Part shown: positions 1 to 7,940 of the stretch, one piece after another
Numbering within the stretch: the first letter of the stretch is position 1
Layout of the letters: each line of letters starts with the position of its first letter
DNA from: Ignavibacteriales bacterium CG18_big_fil_WC_8_21_14_2_50_31_20
GTDB taxonomy: Bacteria; Bacteroidota; Ignavibacteria; Ignavibacteriales; Melioribacteraceae
Assembly (NCBI GenBank): GCA_002786785.1
Contig: PCUD01000027.1
Location: 1-41,854, forward strand
Direction of reading: 5' to 3'
Length of the DNA: 41,854 nucleotides
The notes under the pieces: model-generated
What the model was told of the DNA's origin: nothing
The model's database searches: none
The model's input: only the letters and a program-made list of their open reading frames with translations
Translations under genes and position numbers: made by a program

Positions 1-690
1 AGGTTTTTTAACGTTTTTCTTGATAAAAGCAGCAGCTTCTTCTTCTGCACTTCCACCAATTTCACCAATCATAATAATTCCTTCTGTATCAGAATCTTCA
101 TTTAGCAATTTAATAATATCAATAAATTGAGAGCCAATAATTGGGTCGCCACCAATTCCAATACAAGTTGATTGACCAATTTTAAGATCAGAAAGTTGTT
201 TTACAGCTTCATAAGTTAAAGTTCCACTACGAGAAACAACGGCAACTTTACCTTTTTTGTGAATAAAGCCAGGCATAATTCCAATTTTTGCTTTTCCTGG
301 AGAAATAATTCCAGGACAGTTTGGACCAATAAGTCTAACATCCATATTTTTGATAACATTTTTAACTTTTACCATATCGTTTGTTGGAATTCCTTCAGTA
401 ATACAAACAATTAGTTTTATTCCCGCATTTACAGCTTCAAGAATTGCATCTGCAGCAAATGGTGGTGGTACAAAAATAGCTGATGCAGTTGCTTTTGTGT
501 TTTTTACAGCATCTGAAACAGTATTAAATATTGGGATAATGTCATTAAATTTAGTGCCACCTTTCCCTGGAGTAACACCAGCAACAACATTAGTTCCGTA
601 TTCAAGCATTTGTGTTGTGTGAAAAGTACCTTCACTACCAGTAATCCCTTGAACAAGTACTTTTGTTTTTTTGTCGAGTAGAATACTCAT
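1..690 (-). CDS. sucD: Succinyl-CoA synthetase alpha subunit, 3' part cut off by the window edge
   Basis: Cytoplasmic TCA-cycle enzyme subunit that, with SucC, interconverts succinyl-CoA and succinate with nucleotide phosphorylation. The frame runs from ATG at 690 to the window edge, 230 codons of an expected ~290. It begins [20 protein letters not shown], the CoA-binding Rossmann start of SucD. Near the cut it has [13 protein letters not shown], the segment carrying the conserved glutamate that contacts the phosphohistidine loop. The phosphorylated histidine (GHAGA motif) would lie just outside the window, so its presence cannot be confirmed. An AAGGA Shine-Dalgarno precedes the ATG. It is the last visible gene of the minus-strand run that starts with psd, 79 bases after the small zinc-ribbon-like gene. 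sucC is not seen here. Confidence 0.96.
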   Translation of the reverse strand, partial: MSILLDKKTKVLVQGITGSEGTFHTTQMLEYGTNVVAGVTPGKGGTKFNDIIPIFNTVSDAVKNTKATASAIFVPPPFAADAILEAVNAGIKLIVCITEGIPTNDMVKVKNVIKNMDVRLIGPNCPGIISPGKAKIGIMPGFIHKKGKVAVVSRSGTLTYEAVKQLSDLKIGQSTCIGIGGDPIIGSQFIDIIKLLNEDSDTEGIIMIGEIGGSAEEEAAAFIKKNVKKP

Positions 691-769
691 TTTAAATTTC
701 CTTATTTAATTTATATCGTAAAAAATAATACCCAAATTAAAAAAATATCAAATAATTAAAAAATAATAT

Positions 770-967
770 TTAATTTAATGCTTCGGGTGGATTTTCTGTT
801 TCCATATTTTCAAATTTTTCAACTAAATTTTGTGGATTATGAATTAATGTTGGAAGACATTGAGTGCAAATCCAAGTTGCATTTTTTGAGAAAGTTATCG
901 AAACGAGTGGAACAACACTTTCTGGGCGATTGCAACTAATACATATATTTAGATTCTCTTTGTTCAT
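770..967 (-). CDS. Small protein with two CxxC motifs (putative zinc ribbon)
   Basis: A 65-residue protein with Cys9-x-x-Cys12 and Cys34-x-x-Cys37, spaced as a four-cysteine zinc-binding knuckle. The N-terminal half reads like a ClpX-type or treble-clef zinc finger (CISCNRP ... WICTQCLP). The tail is acidic and asparagine-rich with no other domain. It starts 8 bases after gatA ends and has an AGG about 8 bases before its ATG, so it is probably co-transcribed with gatA. I do not recognise a named family. Zinc binding is inferred from the cysteine spacing; a role in protein or nucleic-acid binding is only possible. The tight gene packing and intact motif spacing argue that it is a real gene. 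Confidence 0.75.
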   Translation of the reverse strand: MNKENLNICISCNRPESVVPLVSITFSKNATWICTQCLPTLIHNPQNLVEKFENMETENPPEALN

Positions 968-975
968 TTTTATAC

Positions 976-2403
976 CTATTCATTTATTTTATGAATTAAT
1001 TTTTTGGCAGTTTGTAACAATAATGCTTCATTAAATTGATTAGCAAGTAATTGTAATCCAATGGGTAAACCGTTTGAATCATTTCCAACTGGAATGCTAA
1101 TTCCTGGAATTCCTGCTAAATTTGCTGATGTTGTGTAAATATCACTTAAATACATTTCTAAAGGATTAGATAATTTTTCACCAATCTTGAAAGCAGTGAA
1201 AGGTGAGGTTGGAGTTAAAATAACATCAACTTTTTTAAATGCATTTTGAAAATCTTCTTGGATTAGTCTTCTAACTTTTTGAGCTTTTGTATAATAAGCA
1301 TCATAATATCCCGAAGATAAAACATAAGTTCCAAGCATAATTCTTCTTTTTACTTCTTTGCCAAAACCATTTGAACGAGTTTGTGTGTACATTTCATCAA
1401 GTTCATTTTGATTTTTATCTCTAACACCGTAACGTACCCCGTCATATCTTTGAAGATTTGCCGAAGCTTCTGCCGTAGTTAAAATATAATAAGTTGCAAT
1501 CGAATATTGATTATGAGGTAGGTGAATATCAACAAATTCAATTTTTTCATTTTGGGAAAGGAAATCAATTTTCTTTTGAATTATGTTTTTTATTTCTTCA
1601 TTTAATCCTTCGCCAAAAAATTCTTGAGGAATTCCAATTTTAATTTTGTTTTTTTCATTAAGTAATTCAAGAAAATTTGGAATATCTATTTCTTTACTTG
1701 TTGAATCAAATTCGTCTTTTCCAGAAAGAACAGATAAGATTAATGCAATATCTTCAACATTATTTGCAAATGGTCCAATTGTATCAAAAGATGACGCAAA
1801 AGCAGTTAAACCATAACGCGAAACTCTACCATAAGTCGGTTTAAGACCAAAAATGCCACAAAAAGAAGCAGGTTGGCGAATTGAGCCACCAGTATCAGTT
1901 CCAAGTGAAACGTCGCACAAATTAGCTGCAACTGCAACTGCAGAACCACCACTTGACCCTCCGGGAACTCGTGTTTTATCAATTGGATTTAATACTTTTC
2001 CAAAAGCTGAGTTTTCGTTGGATGAGCCCATTGCAAATTCATCACAATTAGTTTTTCCAATAATAATTGCATCTTCATCAATTAATTTTTGAATAGCCGT
2101 TGCGGTATAAACTGAATTAAAATTTTCAAGAATTTTAGAAGAGCAGGTGAGTGGTTTATCCTTAATTGCAAGCACATCTTTTATGGCAATTACCATCCCA
2201 GCTAATTTACCATAAGTGCCATTAAAAATTTTTTCTTCAACAATTTTAGCTTGCTCTAAAGCATCTTCAAAAACAAAATTGAACGCGTTTAAGTCTTTAT
2301 TTAATTCAATTTTATCCAAAAATGTTTGAACATTTTCAATTAAAGAAATCTCTTTTACTTTTAATTTAGCTAATTTTTCTAAATGGTTTTTATATTGTAA
2401 CAA
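976..2403 (-). CDS. gatA: Glutamyl-tRNA(Gln)/aspartyl-tRNA(Asn) amidotransferase subunit A
   Basis: Glutaminase/amidase subunit of GatCAB, which converts mischarged Glu-tRNA(Gln) (and often Asp-tRNA(Asn)) to the correct aminoacyl-tRNA in the cytoplasm. The 475-residue length is normal. The amidase-signature Ser-cisSer-Lys triad is visible: Lys75 in VIAIKDVL, Ser150 in PGGSSGGSA and Ser174 in GTDTGGSIRQP. The C-terminal LPIGLQLLA is typical of GatA. It lies 26 bases downstream of tatA in the same direction. gatB and gatC are not in the window, so the complex must be encoded at scattered loci. The assignment rests on full-length motif agreement. Confidence 0.97.
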   Translation of the reverse strand: MLQYKNHLEKLAKLKVKEISLIENVQTFLDKIELNKDLNAFNFVFEDALEQAKIVEEKIFNGTYGKLAGMVIAIKDVLAIKDKPLTCSSKILENFNSVYTATAIQKLIDEDAIIIGKTNCDEFAMGSSNENSAFGKVLNPIDKTRVPGGSSGGSAVAVAANLCDVSLGTDTGGSIRQPASFCGIFGLKPTYGRVSRYGLTAFASSFDTIGPFANNVEDIALILSVLSGKDEFDSTSKEIDIPNFLELLNEKNKIKIGIPQEFFGEGLNEEIKNIIQKKIDFLSQNEKIEFVDIHLPHNQYSIATYYILTTAEASANLQRYDGVRYGVRDKNQNELDEMYTQTRSNGFGKEVKRRIMLGTYVLSSGYYDAYYTKAQKVRRLIQEDFQNAFKKVDVILTPTSPFTAFKIGEKLSNPLEMYLSDIYTTSANLAGIPGISIPVGNDSNGLPIGLQLLANQFNEALLLQTAKKLIHKINE

Positions 2404-2429
2404 ATAAATATCCTTGTTGCTAAAGATTA

Positions 2430-2612
2430 TTAGTCTTTTTTGTCTTCATCTTCTACTTTAATATCTTCTTCAACTTCTTTAACTGCTTTTTTAAATTCCT
2501 TCATTCCTTTGCCAATTCCTTTCGCAAATTCTGGAATTTTTTTTGCCCCAAATAGGATTAAAATTGCGGCAACAATTATAAATATTTCCATTGGTCCTAA
2601 ACTGCTAAACAT
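2430..2612 (-). CDS. tatA: Twin-arginine translocase subunit TatA
   Basis: Pore-forming component of the Tat system, which exports folded proteins across the cytoplasmic membrane. The 60-residue protein has the standard plan: a short periplasmic N-terminus, one membrane helix (about residues 8-22), the FG hinge ([17 protein letters not shown]) and an amphipathic helix, then a short acidic/lysine-rich tail. A GAGG Shine-Dalgarno precedes the ATG. It sits 24 bases after pssA and 26 bases before gatA. TatC is not in the window. TatA and TatE are not separable from sequence alone, but the lack of a long acidic tail makes TatB unlikely. Confidence 0.93.
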   Translation of the reverse strand: MFSSLGPMEIFIIVAAILILFGAKKIPEFAKGIGKGMKEFKKAVKEVEEDIKVEDEDKKD

Positions 2613-2636
2613 TTTAACCTCAGTTAATTATTAAAC

Positions 2637-3377
2637 TTATTTATTTGCCATATTAAATTTAGAATTGCTAAACAACATAAAGTATATATGTCTAAATATT
2701 CCAAAAAGGATATGAAAAATAATCATATAAAAAAATACTTCACCATTAGTAAAATAGATTAATACTATTAAAATAATGGCAATTAAATAAATTGAAATCT
2801 TGCTAAGTAAACTTAAATATTTCATTTTTGGCAAAGTATTATATCTAATTTTACTAACCATTAACAACGATAGAACAATAATTGTTGGAAGTAAAAAAGC
2901 ACCAAAAGGCTTTACAATATTAACACCATTGTAATAAAACAAAATAAATGAAGCCAATGTAATTGCTGCAATTGGAATTGGTAATCCGCTAAAATCTTGT
3001 TTTATTTTTATGTCTTCAACTTGAACATTAAAGCGTGCAAGCCTTAATGCCCCAAAAATAAGGACTAATGAGCTAATAACAATTCCAAGAAAATCATATT
3101 TAATAAAATAAACTTGATAAACTAAAAATGCAGGTGCAACACCAAAACTAACTACATCAGCCAAAGAATCAAGTTCAACACCAAATGGTGATGCTGTTTT
3201 TGTGAGGCGTGCTAATAATCCGTCAATTAAATCAAAAAAAGTTGCAATAAAAATGAACAATGCTGCAAGATGAAAATTACCTTCACTTGCCAAAACAATA
3301 GACAAAAATCCACTAAATATATTTAATGAAGTAGCGGTATTGGGGATTGTTGATTTTGGAATTATAAATTTACTCAT
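2637..3377 (-). CDS. pssA: CDP-diacylglycerol-serine O-phosphatidyltransferase
   Basis: Integral membrane enzyme that makes phosphatidylserine from CDP-diacylglycerol and serine. It carries the CDP-alcohol phosphotransferase signature D-G-x2-A-R-x8-G-x3-D-x3-D as DGLLAR, then G and DSLAD, at about residues 52-74. About seven hydrophobic segments follow. Its ATG overlaps the psd stop by four bases, so the product of this gene and its decarboxylase are made from one transcript and probably translationally coupled. This is the usual two-step phosphatidylethanolamine pathway. The 246-residue length matches the Gram-positive/Bacteroidota type rather than the E. coli PssA (phospholipase-D fold). 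Confidence 0.94.
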   Translation of the reverse strand: MSKFIIPKSTIPNTATSLNIFSGFLSIVLASEGNFHLAALFIFIATFFDLIDGLLARLTKTASPFGVELDSLADVVSFGVAPAFLVYQVYFIKYDFLGIVISSLVLIFGALRLARFNVQVEDIKIKQDFSGLPIPIAAITLASFILFYYNGVNIVKPFGAFLLPTIIVLSLLMVSKIRYNTLPKMKYLSLLSKISIYLIAIILIVLIYFTNGEVFFYMIIFHILFGIFRHIYFMLFSNSKFNMANK

Positions 3378-4024
3378 TTATTATACTCGAAAATAATTGA
3401 TTCACCAGACCTAACTATATCATTTTCTTTTACTTTCAAATCCCAATCTGTGCTAACAACTATATCAACACGACTTCCAAACTTAATCATTCCAAATCTT
3501 TTTCCCATTTGAACTGAATCACCTTCACTTAGTTCATATACAATTCTTCGGGCAACGAAACCAGCAACTTGAGTAAAAAAGACTTTACCAAATTTGCTCA
3601 AAATCCCTATTTCAGATCGTTCATTCCTTTCATCAGCTTTGTCATGAAATGCAACTAAATATTCACCTTTAACATAATTTACTAATTCAACTTTTCCATC
3701 TATTGGAATTCTATTTACATGAACATTTAAGGGGGACATAAAAACTGAAACTTGCCATGCTTCACCATCTACATATTTATTTGACAGAACTTTTTTTATA
3801 AGCAACACTTTTCCATCAGCAGGTGAAATAACCACATTATCCAATTTTGGAGAGGTCCTTTCTGGGTCCCTAAAAAAGTATAATGTGAATAATAGAAACA
3901 AAAATGTTACTAATGCAATTCCTATCTTTAAAATATTATTTTCTAAAAAATAAGACAGTATAAAAAGTGCTAGTGAAATTAAGACTACCACAATTACATT
4001 AACAGATCCATATTGAGTTATCAT
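3374..4024 (-). CDS. psd: Phosphatidylserine decarboxylase, short (PSD-A) type
   Basis: Pyruvoyl-dependent membrane enzyme that decarboxylates phosphatidylserine to phosphatidylethanolamine. The 216-residue length and the two N-terminal hydrophobic segments (about 8-25 and 30-49), followed by FFRDPER, fit the short proenzyme family. The self-cleavage site is Gly183-Ser184 in IKFGSRVD, where the serine becomes the pyruvoyl group. SPADGKV and the SPLNVHVNR segment are also conserved. It is the first gene of the minus-strand run; the 230-base divergent gap to ybaB should hold its promoter. Overlaps pssA by four bases. Confidence 0.94.
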   Translation of the reverse strand: MITQYGSVNVIVVVLISLALFILSYFLENNILKIGIALVTFLFLLFTLYFFRDPERTSPKLDNVVISPADGKVLLIKKVLSNKYVDGEAWQVSVFMSPLNVHVNRIPIDGKVELVNYVKGEYLVAFHDKADERNERSEIGILSKFGKVFFTQVAGFVARRIVYELSEGDSVQMGKRFGMIKFGSRVDIVVSTDWDLKVKENDIVRSGESIIFEYNK

Positions 4025-4254
4025 TTTTTATTTTGTTTGTTTATAATTTTATAAAACAAATTTAACATATAAAATCATAATTTTCTTGTAAATTATATTT
4101 TTCTTAATTTAGATGTTTAATTATTAGTTATATTTTACAATATAATAATTTATTTGTATTAGTAAACAAACTTGAAAAATAAATTTATTTTTTTAAAGTA
4201 GTAGTTTTATTAAAGGTAATTGAACTATTAAAATTTAGATAAAAAGGAGATGAA

Positions 4255-4584
4255 ATGTTAAAAGGTGGAATGCAAGGCATGATGAAACAAGTTCAAAAAA
4301 TGCAAGCCGAAATGGAAAGAGTGCAAAAAGAACTTGAAAATAAAATAGTTTCTGAAGAAAGTGGTGGCGGAATGGTTAAAGCAACCGCAAATGGAAAAAA
4401 AAGTATTGTTTCAATTGAAATAGATAACGAAATTATTGTTTCGGGTGATAAAGAAATGATAGAAGATTTAGTAGTTGCAGCCGTTAATAAAGCACTTGAT
4501 GCAGCAGGTAAAATGGCTGAAGACGAAATGGGTAATGTAACAAAAGGAATGATACCTCCAGGCATGAATATTCCAGGATTTTAA
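4255..4584 (+). CDS. ybaB: YbaB/EbfC family nucleoid-associated protein
   Basis: Small dimeric DNA-binding protein of the YbaB/EbfC family, which associates with the nucleoid; the exact role is unsettled even in model species. The 109-residue sequence starts with a charged helix (MMKQVQKMQAEMERVQKEL), continues with GGGMVKATANGKKSIVSIEID and ends with GMIPPGMNIPGF, all typical. A strong AGGAG lies seven bases before the ATG. It is followed one base later by recR, the common ybaB-recR pairing. dnaX, often upstream, is not here. It opens the plus-strand cluster to ftsX. Confidence 0.95.
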   Translation: MLKGGMQGMMKQVQKMQAEMERVQKELENKIVSEESGGGMVKATANGKKSIVSIEIDNEIIVSGDKEMIEDLVVAAVNKALDAAGKMAEDEMGNVTKGMIPPGMNIPGF

Positions 4585-4585
4585 T

Positions 4586-5182
4586 TTGATAATTCCATCA
4601 ACATTACAAAAAGCAATTGATGAGCTTAGCAAGTTGCCTTCAATTGGTAGAAAATCAGCTCAAAGATTAGCTCTTCATATTCTAAAATCAGAATTATTGG
4701 AAGTGCAAAATCTTTCCAAATCCATTTTGGAATTGAAAGAGAATACTCAAATTTGTAAAAATTGCTTTAATATTTCTGAAAATGAAATCTGTGATATTTG
4801 TAAAAGTGAAAAAAGAGACAAATCAATTATTTGTGTAGTTGAAGAAATTAGTGATGTAATTGCTATTGAAAAAACAAATGAATTTAACGGACTTTACCAC
4901 GTTTTGGGTGGTGTTTTATCTCCGTTAAGTGGAAAAGATGCCGATTCTCTTAATCTAAAAGAACTAATAGCTCGTGTTAAATTAGAAAATAGTACTGAAG
5001 TAATTTTAGCATTAAATCCAGATACTGAAGGAGAAACTACATCGCTTTACATTGGAAGACTATTAAAAACATTTAATGTAAAAGTTTCTCGATTAGCACG
5101 CGGTTTACCTATTGGTGGCGATCTTGAATTTGCAGATGATGCCACAATTGGACGAGCTATGTTAAGTAGAATTCAACTATGA
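4586..5182 (+). CDS. recR: Recombination mediator RecR
   Basis: Ring-forming DNA-repair protein that works with RecO and RecF to load RecA at gaps. The 198-residue length is standard. It has an N-terminal helix-hairpin-helix (LSKLPSIGRKSAQRLALHIL), a C4 zinc finger (Cys57, Cys60, Cys69, Cys72), a Toprim domain beginning IICVVEE at residue 81 and the C-terminal Walker-like segment near ALNPDTEGE. The start is TTG, one base after the ybaB stop, with AGGA seven bases upstream inside the end of ybaB; no ATG fits the conserved N-terminus. The next gene overlaps its stop by four bases. Confidence 0.96.
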   Translation: MIIPSTLQKAIDELSKLPSIGRKSAQRLALHILKSELLEVQNLSKSILELKENTQICKNCFNISENEICDICKSEKRDKSIICVVEEISDVIAIEKTNEFNGLYHVLGGVLSPLSGKDADSLNLKELIARVKLENSTEVILALNPDTEGETTSLYIGRLLKTFNVKVSRLARGLPIGGDLEFADDATIGRAMLSRIQL

Positions 5183-5916
5183 AAAGCGAATGGTTTAAGG
5201 ATTGGTTTAGCTCTAAATTTTATCTAGATGTTTATTCACATCGTAACGATTTGGATGCTGAAAAATTATTAAAGTTAATTCAAAATAACATAGAATTAAC
5301 TGAAAATGCAAAAATTCTTGACGTAGCTTGCGGAAACGGAAGACATTCAAATTATTTTGCCGAACTTGGATATAATGTTGTTGGATTTGATTTAAGTAAT
5401 AATTTGTTGAAAATTGCTCAAAAGAATAGCCTTGAAAGTAATTCTAAAATTAATTATTTCTGTGCTGATGTTAGAGCAATTCCACTAAAATCAAATTTTG
5501 ATTTAGTGTTAAACCTATTTACGAGTTTTGGTTATTTCTATTCGGACAAGGAAAATTTTTCTTTCATTAACTTTTTAAGCAATCATATAAAAAAAAATGG
5601 ATACTTTGTATTCGATTATTTAAACCCAAGTTTTGTAAAAAATAATTTGGTGAAAACATCTGAAAGATTGGTAAAGGAAATTACAATTTCAGAAAAAAGA
5701 AAGATCAAAAATAACCGTGTTGAAAAGGAGATACTTATTTCGGATTCTAAAAATATGCATAGATTTTATGAATCAGTTCAATTATATTCTTTTAATGAAA
5801 TTATAACCGTTTTTAAGAATAATGGATTTAATGCTGTCAATACTTTTGGCAATTATTCAGAGGATAAATATGACGAAAATGTATCCGAAAGAATGGTAAT
5901 TATATTTAAGCGATGA
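5179..5916 (+). CDS. Class I SAM-dependent methyltransferase, substrate unknown
   Basis: A 245-residue protein with a Rossmann methyltransferase fold. Motif I is ILDVACGNGRH (about residues 46-56). The acidic residue after beta-2 is Asp71 in VVGFDLS. Motif II/III is CADVRAIPL, and the following FDLVLNLFTSFGYF matches the Methyltransf_25/11 type. The overlap with recR (ATGA) indicates translational coupling, but nothing in the sequence ties it to DNA repair. The substrate cannot be told; small molecule or protein are both possible. The start at the overlap is supported by the conserved WFKDWFSSKFYLDVYSHR lead-in seen in this type of enzyme. The lipoprotein gene downstream overlaps by four bases. 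Confidence 0.88.
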   Translation: MKSEWFKDWFSSKFYLDVYSHRNDLDAEKLLKLIQNNIELTENAKILDVACGNGRHSNYFAELGYNVVGFDLSNNLLKIAQKNSLESNSKINYFCADVRAIPLKSNFDLVLNLFTSFGYFYSDKENFSFINFLSNHIKKNGYFVFDYLNPSFVKNNLVKTSERLVKEITISEKRKIKNNRVEKEILISDSKNMHRFYESVQLYSFNEIITVFKNNGFNAVNTFGNYSEDKYDENVSERMVIIFKR

Positions 5917-6482
5917 AAAAATATTTAATAATATTAACCATTTTTCTATTTAGTTGCGATTTGCTAACAACTCGTGATCCAGAAAATCCAGATACACAAA
6001 GAACCAGTTATTTGCCAGCAACAACACCAGATATTCTGTTTATGAACTTGAAAAATTCGCTAAAAGAAAAAATTTTGGACAATTATATGGCAAGCTTCGT
6101 TAATTCATCTTTTACGAATCAAAAATTTGTTTTTCAGTCAGCTTCCGAATCAATATCATTATATCCAACACTTACAAATTGGGACATATCATCAGAGCAA
6201 CAATATTTTAGTAATCTAATTATAAGTACAAAAGAAGGTGTACCAATAATATTAGATTTGCAAAATGAGATTAAAAATACAACAGGTGATAGTGCGGTTT
6301 ATCAATATGATTACATTATTTCACTTACTCCAATTAACGAAAGTATCCAGAGTTCGTATCGCGGAAATATGAAAATAAATATTAATTTAGATTCCAGAAG
6401 TCAATGGGTAATTTCACGTTGGGAAGATTTTAAGTCTGGTAATAATCCAACTTGGAGTGAATTAAAAGGCTCATTATATTGA
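5913..6482 (+). CDS. Predicted lipoprotein, first of a tandem pair (NTF2-like plan)
   Basis: A 189-residue protein with a short type II signal peptide ending in the lipobox LFSC (Cys15), so it should be anchored to a membrane on the periplasmic or outer side. The mature part begins with an Asp/Pro/Asn-rich linker. Then comes an alpha+beta domain in which a helix (LFMNLKNSLKEK) is followed by strands and a final strand pair (KININLDSRSQWVISRWEDF). This order resembles NTF2/SnoaL-like domains and also matches the next gene. No catalytic residues are evident. It overlaps the methyltransferase and the second lipoprotein by four bases each. The function is unknown; the link with ftsX is from position only. 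Confidence 0.72.
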   Translation: MKKYLIILTIFLFSCDLLTTRDPENPDTQRTSYLPATTPDILFMNLKNSLKEKILDNYMASFVNSSFTNQKFVFQSASESISLYPTLTNWDISSEQQYFSNLIISTKEGVPIILDLQNEIKNTTGDSAVYQYDYIISLTPINESIQSSYRGNMKININLDSRSQWVISRWEDFKSGNNPTWSELKGSLY

Positions 6483-6982
6483 AACACAGTTTAGTTATTA
6501 TATTATTTTTTCTAATAGTACTTTTATTTAGCTGTACAAATCCTTTTGCCCCGCGTTTGGATACAAATTTGGGAAGCAACGGCTCATTAATTTCACCACA
6601 AAAGACTATTGATGGTTTATTCCAAAACTTTAAGTATTCATATACTTTTAAGGATACAACAATTTACGGAGGCTTACTCAACCCAAATTACAGTTTTATT
6701 TATCGTGATTATGATTTAAGCGTTGATGTTTCTTGGGGAAGAGATGATGATATGCGTGTAACATATGGATTATTTCAAAATTCGCAAAGACTTGATTTAA
6801 TTTGGAATAATATTGTTTCTATGTCATCAGATTCATCAAATATTATTAGAAGTTTTAACTTAACCATAACCTTTAATCCAACAGATATTATTCAAGTTGA
6901 TGGACGTGTTAATTTGCAGTTAGAAAAGAACAACAAAGATATTTGGAAAATTGTAAATTGGATTGATGAATCAAATTTTTAG
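6479..6982 (+). CDS. Predicted lipoprotein, second of a tandem pair
   Basis: A 167-residue protein starting at TTG, which overlaps the previous stop by four bases. The signal peptide ends in lipobox LFSC (Cys19), and the mature part starts TNPFAPR. The order of elements parallels the first lipoprotein: an entry helix (TIDGLFQNFKYSY against TPDILFMNLKNSL), a middle beta region and a closing pair (NLQLEKNNKDIWKIVNWIDE against KININLDSRSQWVISRWEDF). I therefore read the two as diverged duplicates with an NTF2-like fold. That is inference from alignment by eye. ftsX begins eight bases after it. The function is unknown. Confidence 0.72.
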   Translation: MKHSLVIILFFLIVLLFSCTNPFAPRLDTNLGSNGSLISPQKTIDGLFQNFKYSYTFKDTTIYGGLLNPNYSFIYRDYDLSVDVSWGRDDDMRVTYGLFQNSQRLDLIWNNIVSMSSDSSNIIRSFNLTITFNPTDIIQVDGRVNLQLEKNNKDIWKIVNWIDESNF

Positions 6983-6990
6983 GAAAATGA

Positions 6991-7869
6991 ATGATAAGAT
7001 TTTATTTAACAGAAAGTATTAAATCAATTACAAGAGCTAAATTAGCATCTTTTTTTGCAGTAGTTACTCTTAGCATTTCAATTATGTTCATAACAACATC
7101 TTTTGCACTTATCTTTCTTTCAAATAAAATTGAAAATTCGTGGAAAAGTGAAATAAAAGTCAATCTATTTATAAATGACTCTATTGAATCTGAAAAGCTA
7201 TCACAAATAAAATCTAAAATTGTTGAGTTTAAAGAAGTTGCAGATGTTAATTTTATTTCAAAGCAAGAGGCTTATAAAAAATTTGTTGAAATGACTGGAG
7301 AAGATTTTTCAAAAATTCTTGAAACAAATCCACTTCCAAGATCCTACACAATTAGCTTTAATAATAATATTAGTAAAAACAAAATAACCCAAATTATTAG
7401 CAAATTGCAAAAAATTGAAGGCGTAGATGACGTAATTTATGATTATAATTTAACTTTTACTATTTTGGAATCGATTAAATCAATGAGAATTATTATATTT
7501 TTTCTTACAATTTTATTTACTTTAATTGCTATTTATTTACTTTTCTCGACAAGTAAGCTAGTTATTGCTCAAAAAATTGAACAATATAATATAATGAAAT
7601 TAGTTGGTGCAAAACTTAATTCAATTAAAATTCCATTGTTAATTAATGGGTTCATTTTAGGTATTATTTCTTCATTAATTTGTATAATAATTTTTAATGT
7701 ACTTTATTTTTTTTCGCAGACAATATATCCCAATATTAGATTTGATAACTATTTATATTTTATTAACTTTGTATTTGTGTTTTTAGGTATAATTCTAGGT
7801 CCTCTGGGAATAGGATTTTTTACTAAAAAGTTGTCCTTAAAAGTTGATGAAACTAACATCAAAAAATAG
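6991..7869 (+). CDS. ftsX: FtsX-type permease, cell-division ABC transporter-like protein
   Basis: Membrane partner of the FtsE ATPase, which in other bacteria transmits a signal across the membrane to peptidoglycan hydrolases at the division site. The 292-residue protein has the FtsX plan: TM1 at about 22-46, a periplasmic domain of about 120 residues, then three TM helices near 168-190, 212-242 and 255-278. The motif KLVGAKLNSIKIPLLINGFILG is typical of the last part. AGGA lies 6-9 bases before the ATG. No ftsE is adjacent. The two lipoproteins directly upstream could act with its outer domain, but this is a guess from gene order. Confidence 0.9.
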   Translation: MIRFYLTESIKSITRAKLASFFAVVTLSISIMFITTSFALIFLSNKIENSWKSEIKVNLFINDSIESEKLSQIKSKIVEFKEVADVNFISKQEAYKKFVEMTGEDFSKILETNPLPRSYTISFNNNISKNKITQIISKLQKIEGVDDVIYDYNLTFTILESIKSMRIIIFFLTILFTLIAIYLLFSTSKLVIAQKIEQYNIMKLVGAKLNSIKIPLLINGFILGIISSLICIIIFNVLYFFSQTIYPNIRFDNYLYFINFVFVFLGIILGPLGIGFFTKKLSLKVDETNIKK

Positions 7870-7940
7870 AATATATAACCAATTAAGTAAAATATTAAAT
7901 AAATGAAAAAAAACAATTGTCAAAAAACTATGCGAGGGTT

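Noticed and set aside
350-622. Plus-strand open frame of 90 codons
   Set aside because: It lies wholly antisense to sucD, which has full family motifs; the frame is a codon-bias shadow.
7917-7940. TTG start for the SLBB protein
   Set aside because: No RBS, and the signal peptide and GAGGG point to ATG 7941.
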